A stretch of DNA of 32,148 nt, from the IMG/VR virus record IMGVR_UViG_3300009164_000027, positions 1 through 32,148 of that record; one strand, 5' to 3'. Numbering within the stretch: the stretch's first letter is position 1; each line of letters begins with the position of its first letter. This document shows, piece after piece, positions 12,855 to 20,088 of the stretch. Below the pieces are notes generated by a model. The model made no database searches, was not told where the DNA came from, and saw only the letters and a list, made by a program, of their open reading frames with translations. The position numbers and the translations under genes were made by a program. The DNA is from a virus.

Positions 12855-13235
12855 ATGGCAAAACAAGTACCTGCAAGAAATGGTGGAACATTGACAAGAC
12901 CTGATAAGGGTGAAACAATGAATCCATTTGGTAGACCAAGAAAGTTAGTATCAACATTAACTGGCATTGGCTACACATCTTCACAAATCAATGATACTAT
13001 ATTGAATATCATTGCATTAACTTTGGATGAAATAAAACAAATAGATGTTAATCCTACTTGTACTGCATTAGAAAGAACAGTTGCAAAAGCAATATTGAAT
13101 GGTGCCAAGAAAGGTAGTTTATATAATTTAGAAACAATCATTACAAGGGCAATGGGCAAACCAAGAGAAACACAACAAGTTGAGAATACTGGTAGAGTTG
13201 AAGTTGTATTTGTTGAAGGCAAAACCATATTATAA
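12855..13235 (+). CDS. terS: Small terminase subunit
   Basis: The 126-residue product has the N-terminal NPFGRPRK motif (about 23-30) of DUF5681-like small-terminase proteins, followed by helices (GYTSSQINDTILNIIALT, then ALERTVAKAILNGAKKGS) and TIITRAMGKPRETQQVE. The small terminase recognises phage DNA and loads the large subunit. The assignment rests on this motif and on the large terminase gene 128 bases downstream. The repeats in between are candidate recognition sites. Confidence 0.75.
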   Translation: MAKQVPARNGGTLTRPDKGETMNPFGRPRKLVSTLTGIGYTSSQINDTILNIIALTLDEIKQIDVNPTCTALERTVAKAILNGAKKGSLYNLETIITRAMGKPRETQQVENTGRVEVVFVEGKTIL

Positions 13236-13237
13236 TA

Positions 13238-13278
13238 CACATTAACCAATGATTTTGTGTAAAATATACCACATTAAC
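13238..13278 (+). repeat. CACATTAAC direct repeats upstream of large terminase
   Basis: CACATTAAC occurs at 13238-13246 and 13270-13278, with starts 32 bases apart (about three helical turns). Both lie in the terS-terL gap. Confidence 0.55.
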
Positions 13279-13318
13279 AAAGGAATCATACTTTAATGTA
13301 GGATTTAACCAACAATGA

Positions 13319-13351
13319 ATGAGGGATTAATGAGGGATTAATGAGGGATTA
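13319..13351 (+). repeat. Three tandem 11-base repeats ATGAGGGATTA
   Basis: Three perfect adjacent copies (13319-13329, 13330-13340, 13341-13351). A degenerate copy ATGTAGGATTTA lies about 20 bases upstream. They end 12 bases before the large terminase start. Tandem repeats between the terminase genes are a classic position for a packaging recognition site; each unit also contains an ATG and might influence translation start choice. Confidence 0.85.
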
Positions 13352-13363
13352 ATTAAATATTAA

Positions 13364-14524
13364 ATGAGAATAGAATTATCAAAGCCACATATTAATCAAA
13401 AAGCAATCATTGATTCAGATGCAAGGTTCAGGGTTGTTGCTTGTGGCAGAAGATTTGGCAAATCAGAATTAAGCCAGGTTGAGATAATAAAGGAAGCATT
13501 GAAAGGAAATAATGTCGCTTATATAACACCTACATATAAATTATCCAAGACCTTCTTTGAAAAACTAATTAAGGTCGTACCCTTTGAAAACAATAAATCT
13601 GATCTAATAATCAACTTTCCTAACAATGGCAAGATTCAATTCTTTACTGGTGAAAGATTGGATAATCTAAGAGGTTTAAAATTTCACTTTATTGTAGTTG
13701 ATGAAGCATCATTTATCCCTAATCTTGAAGATGGTTGGCTAAATTCAATCAGACCTACATTGACAGATTACAAAGGGAAGGCATTATTCCTATCTACATT
13801 TAAAGGCAAGAACTATTTCTATTCCTTATTTATGAAAGGATTAGGCAATGAAGAAGGTTGGCAATCATTTAAGTTTACTACTTATGACAATCCATATATT
13901 GACAAGAATGAGATTGATGATGCAAGGACACAATTACCTTCAGTAGTATTTGAGCAGGAATACATGGCTAATCCAATGGAAAATGCAGCTAATCCATTTG
14001 GTAATAATTTTATTGCTGCATGCACAAAGACATTGTCATCTGAACAAGTTGCTTTTTATGGGATTGATTTGGCTAAATCATTTGACTATACTGTTATAAT
14101 AGGTTTAACAATCAATGGTGATGTATGCCATTTTGAAAGGTTTCAGAAGGATTGGAAGCAGACAAAGGAAACAATACTAACGCTTGACAGAAGTAAACCA
14201 GTAATGATTGATTCAACAGGAGTTGGTGATGCTATTACTGAAGATTTGCAAAAGCATTTCAACAAAATGGATGGGTTTAAATATACATCTTCAAGCAAAC
14301 AACAACTAATGGAATTACTTGCATCTACAATTCACAAGGGTGAGGTTGGGTTTCCTGATGGATTGATTAAAGAAGAACTTGAAATCTTTGAATATCAATA
14401 TACATCAACTGGTGTTAGATATAATGCACCACAAGGATTCCATGATGATTGTGTTAATGCTTTAGCATTGGCAGTTAAGTGTAGGACAGAAAATAAGTAT
14501 GTGGGAATATATAGGTATATTTAA
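13364..14524 (+). CDS. terL: Large terminase subunit (ATPase-nuclease)
   Basis: This 386-residue protein is the DNA packaging motor and nuclease. ATPase: Walker A CGRRFGKS (27-34), Walker B FIVVDEAS (D113, E114), coupling motif LFLST (141-145). RNase H-like nuclease: YGIDLAKSFDYT (D235), VMIDSTGVGD (D283) and GFHDDCVNALAL (H360, D361, D362). All catalytic residues are present. It is somewhat shorter than many TerL proteins, mainly because the linker regions are compact. The start at 13364 lies just after the tandem repeats. Confidence 0.95.
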   Translation: MRIELSKPHINQKAIIDSDARFRVVACGRRFGKSELSQVEIIKEALKGNNVAYITPTYKLSKTFFEKLIKVVPFENNKSDLIINFPNNGKIQFFTGERLDNLRGLKFHFIVVDEASFIPNLEDGWLNSIRPTLTDYKGKALFLSTFKGKNYFYSLFMKGLGNEEGWQSFKFTTYDNPYIDKNEIDDARTQLPSVVFEQEYMANPMENAANPFGNNFIAACTKTLSSEQVAFYGIDLAKSFDYTVIIGLTINGDVCHFERFQKDWKQTKETILTLDRSKPVMIDSTGVGDAITEDLQKHFNKMDGFKYTSSSKQQLMELLASTIHKGEVGFPDGLIKEELEIFEYQYTSTGVRYNAPQGFHDDCVNALALAVKCRTENKYVGIYRYI

Positions 14525-14636
14525 AAATCCCAATGTGGAAACATCAGGATTAAACAAATTTAGAACATCTAACGAAATACTCGCTATTGTAAAATTAAAT
14601 AAAACAAACCACAAAAAAAAACATTTATTAGTATGA
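14499..14636 (+). CDS. Small bridging protein between terminase and tail genes (45 aa)
   Basis: A 45-residue frame starts at ATG 14499, inside the last 26 bases of terL in another frame, and ends at TGA 14634-14636 overlapping the next ATG (ATGA). It begins MWEYIGIFKNPNVETSGL and ends in a lysine-rich stretch. The ATGA junction and the filling of an otherwise empty 108-base gap support it. An RNA hairpin (14526-14551) lies within it. I recognise no family. Confidence 0.45.
   Translation: MWEYIGIFKNPNVETSGLNKFRTSNEILAIVKLNKTNHKKKHLLV
14619..14635 (+). repeat. Shared start context AAACATTTATTAGTATG, copy 1
   Basis: These 17 bases end with the start codon of the gene at 14633 and recur exactly at 23040-23056, ending with the start codon of the gene at 23054. 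The base pair after ATG differs only by G or A before AAG. Confidence 0.6.
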
Positions 14637-15256
14637 AGTTGAGCATTAAAAAGTTTCAAGAATTGTATAAGATATCATTAATGGATATTGATGAACTTGA
14701 AAAGAGCAGTTTATTGGTGCAATGTTTTACTGGTTTATCTGAAGAAAAGATAAATAAGATGAGCATTAAAAAGTTTAATTATTTATGTGCTTTGATTAAG
14801 AAGCAGTTTGAAGTATTAAACACAAAGATGCACAATGACAAGCCAAAAAACATGGTATATGTCAATGGATGCTTTTACAAGTTAAACTATGATTTGACAA
14901 AGAAGCCAAATAATTCAGGCACCTATGTAGAACTTGCAACATTTTCTGAAGATATAATAGGGAATTTGCACAAGATTATGGCATCAATGGTTACACCTTT
15001 AAAGTTAACATTGAAAGGATTAAAAGAAAAGGATCATGAAAGAGTTGCAACAGATATGCTTGAACTTGATTTCAATGTAGCATATCATTGTTGTGTTTTT
15101 TTTTGGGCAGTTTTCACCAGGTCAATAGTGGATTCAAAAGATTATTTGATGACTCAAACGAGTCAGAAGGAGTTACTGGAAATAGAACTTATGAATTTCA
15201 AAAATCGTTTGGATGGATTTACAACTGTAAAATGGTTGCAGAATTTGAAGGTTTAA
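14633..15256 (+). CDS. Tail assembly chaperone, short form (gpG-like)
   Basis: This is a 207-residue helical protein. Residues 8-45 and 43-60 repeat a SIKKF motif, encoded by a 17-base direct repeat (14640-14656, 14760-14776). It shows VYVNGCFYKLNYDL (about 74-87) and a helical second half. I call it the lambda G counterpart because a T9 slippery run at 15096-15104 leads into an overlapping -1 frame that has no ATG of its own until about 15234. Such chaperones bind the tape measure before tail assembly. A caution: here the tape measure gene is 5 kb away, not adjacent as usual. Confidence 0.6.
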   Translation: MKLSIKKFQELYKISLMDIDELEKSSLLVQCFTGLSEEKINKMSIKKFNYLCALIKKQFEVLNTKMHNDKPKNMVYVNGCFYKLNYDLTKKPNNSGTYVELATFSEDIIGNLHKIMASMVTPLKLTLKGLKEKDHERVATDMLELDFNVAYHCCVFFWAVFTRSIVDSKDYLMTQTSQKELLEIELMNFKNRLDGFTTVKWLQNLKV

Positions 15257-15378
15257 GTATGAATGAAACATGGGAATTACCAGTCATTCAGTTTTTAAAT
15301 GATTTGACATATATAAAGATTAAGAGTGAAATGGAATCAGAGCAAGAAAAGAAACTATTGGCTAAATATAAAAGATAA
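14633..15378 (+). CDS. Tail assembly chaperone, -1 frameshift product (gpGT-like)
   Basis: The frames join by a -1 shift at 15096-15104. The first 157 codons come from the 14633 frame (through 15103), then reading resumes at 15103-15105 (TTG) to TAA 15376-15378, giving about 248 residues. The added part includes FQKSFGWIYNCKMVAEFEGL and VIQFLNDLTYIKIKSEME, a credible conserved domain with a Lys/Glu-rich end. The TAA overlaps the next ATG (TAATG), which supports the -1 frame being translated. An alternative is a one-base error in the T9 run, which would make it a single gene. Confidence 0.6.
15096..15104 (+). other. T9 slippery sequence for -1 ribosomal frameshifting
   Basis: In the zero frame the codons are GTT TTT TTT TGG, which contains the canonical heptamer T-TTT-TTT. 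A one-base slip back gives TTG GGC AGT and enters the downstream frame. A short complementary segment follows (GACTCAAACGAGTC, arms GACTC/GAGTC, 15152-15165), about 47 bases after the run, rather far for a classical stimulator. Confidence 0.55.
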
Positions 15379-16007
15379 TGGCATTAAGTATAACACAATC
15401 ACAAGTTGCTAATTTAGATTGGTTAAATTCAACTGGTTCTGCTGATTATAATCCAGTAGAGATTATCAATAGTGTATTGGAACAATATGGATTGATTGCA
15501 ATATCTAATATTCAAAGGAACATAAAAGATAGACAAGTTGTTAATAGTGGGCAGATGTCAAGTACAATGTATCAGAAACTTGATGTTGAGAATGGACAAC
15601 AGAGTTTAAAGATATACATTAAAGATTATTATAGGTTTGTTGACAAGGGTGTAAAAGGTGTTGATTATGATAAGAATGCACCTAAATCACCTTATCAATA
15701 TAGAAGTTTATATAAGATGTCAAAAGAAGGTAGGGCATCAATTCAATCTTTAATTACAAGTGGGAAGGCAAAAGTTAGAGTTATTAGTCAGGCGAAAAGT
15801 AAAACAGAAAAAAGAGGGTTACAATTCAAAGGAACAAAGAAATCATTATTAGATAGACAAACAGACCAATTAATCTATAATATAAAAAAGCATGGTATTA
15901 AAACAACTAACTTTTTTAAGGATGGATTTGAGCAAACATTTAAAGATTTGCAAAAAGATTTAGGTGCAGCATTAAAAAAAGATATTAGTATAAATTTAAT
16001 AAAATGA
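15378..16007 (+). CDS. HK97 gp10-like tail completion/neck protein
   Basis: The 209-residue protein has the pattern of gp10-like head-tail connector proteins: an N-terminal helix with EIINSVLEQYGLIAISNI, NSGQMSSTMYQKL, strands, and YYRFVDKGVKGVDYD (about 86-100) followed by SPYQYRSLYKM. In this family the FVD-G-V-G segment precedes the region that joins head and tail. The C-terminal 80 residues are basic and helical. It overlaps the previous stop by one base. Confidence 0.65.
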   Translation: MALSITQSQVANLDWLNSTGSADYNPVEIINSVLEQYGLIAISNIQRNIKDRQVVNSGQMSSTMYQKLDVENGQQSLKIYIKDYYRFVDKGVKGVDYDKNAPKSPYQYRSLYKMSKEGRASIQSLITSGKAKVRVISQAKSKTEKRGLQFKGTKKSLLDRQTDQLIYNIKKHGIKTTNFFKDGFEQTFKDLQKDLGAALKKDISINLIK

Positions 16008-17200
16008 GCATAGATAATTTAATAATGCCTGATTCAGCCATAAAGCCATCTGTTCAGGATGATTTGTGGAATACTGCACAAAGCAGTAATAGTGCAATTA
16101 CAGACATGAAATATGTGTGGGATGTATATATAAATAATAATTTAGTTATTAGAAGCAAAACTTATCCTAATCCTGCAAATGGTAATGGTTATTTCAATGC
16201 ATCTGAAGTTGTAAGAAATTATATTTCATTTGATTATTTAAATAATAATGGAAATATTTTAGATTCATATCCATCAACAACTGGTGGCATATCAATTGAT
16301 TATACTTTAAGTGTTGGTGAAGATGTAAGTGGTGTGACATCATTAAATCAAATGTCAGGAACTACAACTGCATATAATTGGACACCAAACATATTTAAAA
16401 GACAACAAACAACTGAAGGCATTATTCAAAAGGATAATAAATTTGTTACAAATAGAGTAAGAGCAAAAGCAGGATTAACAGATAGAAATTTGTTTATTCC
16501 TTTGCATATAGATAGAGGAACTTATTATGATGGAGTTGATATAAGTGTTTTTACTTATGGTGAAAACAATGCACAAATAACATCACAAACAAGCACTTTT
16601 AATTTTTCATTTAATTATGTACAATTAAATATAAGTCCAGTTGCAATTAATGCTCAATGGGCAAGTTTGATTGATAGCAATGTTAAATATTATAAAGTAA
16701 GAGTTAGAGATCATATAAGTCCAAAACCAACAATTTGTGAAATTTATGTTGATATGGTTTGCAATCCTAAATTTGAATCTTCACAATTGCATTTTATAAA
16801 TCAATATGGAATGTTTGATACTGCAAGATTTGATTTAGTTAAAAGATTGTCATTGAATATAGAAAAGAAAACTTATCAAAGAAATGAATACAATTTTAGA
16901 CAAGCAGGAACAGAAGTAGAGTATTATAATAATGGAAAATATTATGAATCTAAAATTAACTATGGAAGCAAAATAGATCATAGCTATAAATTAACTATGA
17001 ATTATCCAAGTGATTCAGATTATCAATGGTTAGCAGAATTAATAACAAGTCCATTAGTATATTTTGAAAAGGATTCTTATTTATATCCAGTAAGCATTAA
17101 GGAAACAAACTATGAATATAGTGAGCATATATTTAATGGATTGAAAGTATTTGAAGTCAATATTGATTTAAACCAACAAAGATTTGGATTCAGAAGATGA
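16004..17200 (+). CDS. Putative tail-tip (distal tail-like) structural protein
   Basis: The 398-residue protein is rich in beta strands with few charged clusters, as expected for a virion component. The last third has a conserved-looking block (SSQLHFINQYGMFDTARFDL, about 257-276, then LSLNIEKKTYQRNEYNF) which I associate with Bacteroidetes siphophage tail proteins. It overlaps both neighbours by four bases (ATGA) and lies between the connector and the large tail protein. Distal-tail assignment is an inference from position. Confidence 0.5.
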   Translation: MSIDNLIMPDSAIKPSVQDDLWNTAQSSNSAITDMKYVWDVYINNNLVIRSKTYPNPANGNGYFNASEVVRNYISFDYLNNNGNILDSYPSTTGGISIDYTLSVGEDVSGVTSLNQMSGTTTAYNWTPNIFKRQQTTEGIIQKDNKFVTNRVRAKAGLTDRNLFIPLHIDRGTYYDGVDISVFTYGENNAQITSQTSTFNFSFNYVQLNISPVAINAQWASLIDSNVKYYKVRVRDHISPKPTICEIYVDMVCNPKFESSQLHFINQYGMFDTARFDLVKRLSLNIEKKTYQRNEYNFRQAGTEVEYYNNGKYYESKINYGSKIDHSYKLTMNYPSDSDYQWLAELITSPLVYFEKDSYLYPVSIKETNYEYSEHIFNGLKVFEVNIDLNQQRFGFRR

Positions 17201-20082
17201 TAAGAATATTTATTGAAAATAAGGAATTAGATGTATTGCAAGATTTTAGCCATCAAATAACATACAATATTGATGACATTGCAAACATTGATACAAAGAC
17301 AACATCATTTAGTAAGACAATTGTTTTACCTGGTACTGCTAACAATAATCAATTGTTGGGCAATATCTTTGAATTTAGCAATTCAAATTTTACTAATGAT
17401 TCAGGTGCAAATGTAGGTTATAATTTTAATGCAAGTAAATCAGCTAAAGTAAGAGTTGAAAGCAATGGATTGCAGATAATGAAAGGAGTTTTAAGATTAT
17501 TGGAAATAGTTATTGATGGGAACAATATAGAATATGAAGTAGGATTGTTTGGTGAATTAGGTGGGTTTGTTTCTGCATTAGGAACTAAAAGATTAGAAGA
17601 TTTAGATTTTAGTACTTATGACCATTTTTATAGTGAAAATTTTTGGGAACCAAGTTGGCAACAAGGAAGGAATTGGTCATTAAATAATGTAACATTTAAC
17701 ACTAATTATTTTCTTGTATATGGTAAAACATTTACTGAATTATATGAAAATGATATTATTACAATTACTAATAGTGATGGCAAAGATGGTTCATATTTAG
17801 TTGATCATATTGTAAATGGTGTATATAGTACTACTATTTACATAAAAAGTACATTCCCAAATAGAACAACAGATTCTTTTGATATTCAATTTCCAAGATA
17901 TTTAACAAGTGGTTATTATTATCCATTAATTGATTATGGAAAGGTATCAACTAATAAACATGATTATCAATATACTGCATTAAGACCTGCATTATTTGTT
18001 AGAGATTATATTAAAAAGATAATAGCAAATTCAGGTTATACTTATGAATGTGATTTTTTTAATACTGATGTTTTTAGAAGATTAGTCATTCCAAACAATG
18101 ATAAACAATTTGTAAATAAAAATCAAGCATCTTATGTTGATGCAACTTTAACAAATGATTATGTTAATACATTTCCAGGTTTCCCATATCAGAAAGTAAA
18201 TTTAAAATTTACAAATACAACATTAAATTTATTTACTTATGCAAGTGGAACTGGAATTTATACATATAATGAAGCAGCAGCAAGAAATGTAAAATTATCA
18301 GGCACATTAAAATATGATGGTGCTACATCAAATCAGCAAGTATTATTCCAAATATTTAAAAATGGTTCAGTTATTTATACTTATGAATTTGAAAGAGCAA
18401 CTAATATCATATTTAATTATTCTGTAAATGTATATATAGATACAAGGGATAGGTTAGAATTTGCAATAGTTGGACCAGTTGCAGATGGCACATCATACAT
18501 TAAAGTTTATAAAATTGGAAGTAGTTTCAACATTAAGAATGCAGCAAGTACACAACAAGTAATTAATTATGATGACATAGTTATAATGAATGATTCATTG
18601 CCATCAAACATATTTCAAAAGGATTTCTTTATATCTATTATGAAGATGTTCAATTTGATGGTTGTTGAAGATAAATATAGAGAAAAGCATTTAAAGATTA
18701 TACCATATACTTTGTTTTATGATTTAGATAATACTTCTTATTTAGATTGGACAAGTAAAGTTGATAGAAGTGAACCAATAAGAATTAAACCAATGTCTGA
18801 AGTCAATTCAAGATACTATGAATTGAAATACAAAAGTGATAGTGATTATTACAATGATAAATATAAGAAGAAATACAATCAAGGTTATGGGGATATAAAA
18901 TTTGACAACAATTTAGAGTTTGTAAAAGATACACAATCAAGTGAAGTAATATTTGCAAGTACACCATTAGTAGGTTATGAAGATGAAGATAAAATTGTTC
19001 CAACAATATTTAAATGGGATGGTAGTATAAACATTGATGGTGAGCAATCAAATGAAGATACAACTGCATCTGTTTTAAGGATTATGCAAATAAAAAATGT
19101 AACTGGTGTTACATCATGGGACATAAAAAATGATACTACTGTAATACAATCATATACAACATATCCTTATGCAGGACATTTGGATGATCCTGATGCACCT
19201 AATGCTGATATAAATTTTGGTGCTTTAAATGAATTATACTTTACATTAGCAAGTGGTGCATTAGGTAATAACTTATTTAATGCTTTCTATTCGCCATATT
19301 TAGCAGAAATAACAGATAAGGATTCAAGAATGGTTAGTTGTAAAATGAAGTTTACTGAAACAGATATTTTCAATCTTGATTTCAGTAAGTTTATTTGGAT
19401 TGACCAAGTGCTTTATAGATTAAATAAAATCTATGATTATACACCTAATGAGTTATGTAAAGTTGATTTGTTAAGAGTTATATATACAACTTATGAAGAT
19501 TTAGCATTTCAACAACAACCTGCATCTGTTCAGATAGGCACACAAAGATGGACAAGTGAGAATTTAAAGCAAACAAGTTTCTTAAATGGGGATGCAATTC
19601 CATTAGCAACTAATGGTATTGAATGGACTAATTATATATCTAACAACATTCCATGTTATGCATTTAGAGATTTTGATGAAAATAATTTTAATCAAGGATT
19701 ATTTTATAATATATATGCATTAAGAGATGAAAGAGGATTAGGATATTATGGATGGAGAATGCCAACTATTGCTGATAAAGATATTTTAAAAGCATTTGTT
19801 AGTGCTGCATATCCAAGTGAAAAATCATGGACATTGAAATCAACTACATCATGGGCAACTGCAAATGGAACAAATAGATATGGATTTAATGCAAAAGGAT
19901 TAGGTATTTGTTATAGTGGGGGATTTAATTATTATGGGGTAAATTCATTTTTTGCATTAAGCAATTCAAATTTTACAGAACAAGTAATAGATTTTGATGC
20001 AGACCAAGATACATTTGAATTTTTATGGAGTGGTTATGATCCAGAAAATTATGGAATAAATGTTAGATTAATAAAAATATAA
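17197..20082 (+). CDS. Large tail-tip protein with C-terminal FISUMP (lectin-like) domain
   Basis: A 961-residue tail protein. The N-terminal part contains TKTTSFSKTIVLPGTANNN (about 33-51), a motif I associate with Bacteroidetes phage baseplate/tail-tip proteins. The middle is beta-rich. Residues about 775-961 form a Fibrobacter succinogenes major paralogous (FISUMP) domain: VQIGTQRWTSENLKQ, IPCYAFRDFDENNFNQG, GYYGWRMPTIADKD, YGFNAKGLG and a terminal VRLIKI. This domain is usually on surface proteins of Fibrobacter and Bacteroidetes and has a C-type-lectin-like fold, so it may bind host surface glycans. It probably forms part of the tail tip, below the tape measure. Confidence 0.72.
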   Translation: MIRIFIENKELDVLQDFSHQITYNIDDIANIDTKTTSFSKTIVLPGTANNNQLLGNIFEFSNSNFTNDSGANVGYNFNASKSAKVRVESNGLQIMKGVLRLLEIVIDGNNIEYEVGLFGELGGFVSALGTKRLEDLDFSTYDHFYSENFWEPSWQQGRNWSLNNVTFNTNYFLVYGKTFTELYENDIITITNSDGKDGSYLVDHIVNGVYSTTIYIKSTFPNRTTDSFDIQFPRYLTSGYYYPLIDYGKVSTNKHDYQYTALRPALFVRDYIKKIIANSGYTYECDFFNTDVFRRLVIPNNDKQFVNKNQASYVDATLTNDYVNTFPGFPYQKVNLKFTNTTLNLFTYASGTGIYTYNEAAARNVKLSGTLKYDGATSNQQVLFQIFKNGSVIYTYEFERATNIIFNYSVNVYIDTRDRLEFAIVGPVADGTSYIKVYKIGSSFNIKNAASTQQVINYDDIVIMNDSLPSNIFQKDFFISIMKMFNLMVVEDKYREKHLKIIPYTLFYDLDNTSYLDWTSKVDRSEPIRIKPMSEVNSRYYELKYKSDSDYYNDKYKKKYNQGYGDIKFDNNLEFVKDTQSSEVIFASTPLVGYEDEDKIVPTIFKWDGSINIDGEQSNEDTTASVLRIMQIKNVTGVTSWDIKNDTTVIQSYTTYPYAGHLDDPDAPNADINFGALNELYFTLASGALGNNLFNAFYSPYLAEITDKDSRMVSCKMKFTETDIFNLDFSKFIWIDQVLYRLNKIYDYTPNELCKVDLLRVIYTTYEDLAFQQQPASVQIGTQRWTSENLKQTSFLNGDAIPLATNGIEWTNYISNNIPCYAFRDFDENNFNQGLFYNIYALRDERGLGYYGWRMPTIADKDILKAFVSAAYPSEKSWTLKSTTSWATANGTNRYGFNAKGLGICYSGGFNYYGVNSFFALSNSNFTEQVIDFDADQDTFEFLWSGYDPENYGINVRLIKI

Positions 20083-20088
20083 AAAGAT

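Noticed and set aside
16040-16056. 14-base match (AAAGCCATCTGTTC) to the hairpin at 4446-4459
   Set aside because: It lies in coding sequence without the rest of the hairpin; one such match is expected by chance at this size.
17197-20082. Diversity-generating retroelement, suggested by the lectin-like domain
   Set aside because: No reverse transcriptase gene and no template repeat of the domain's coding sequence anywhere in the window.
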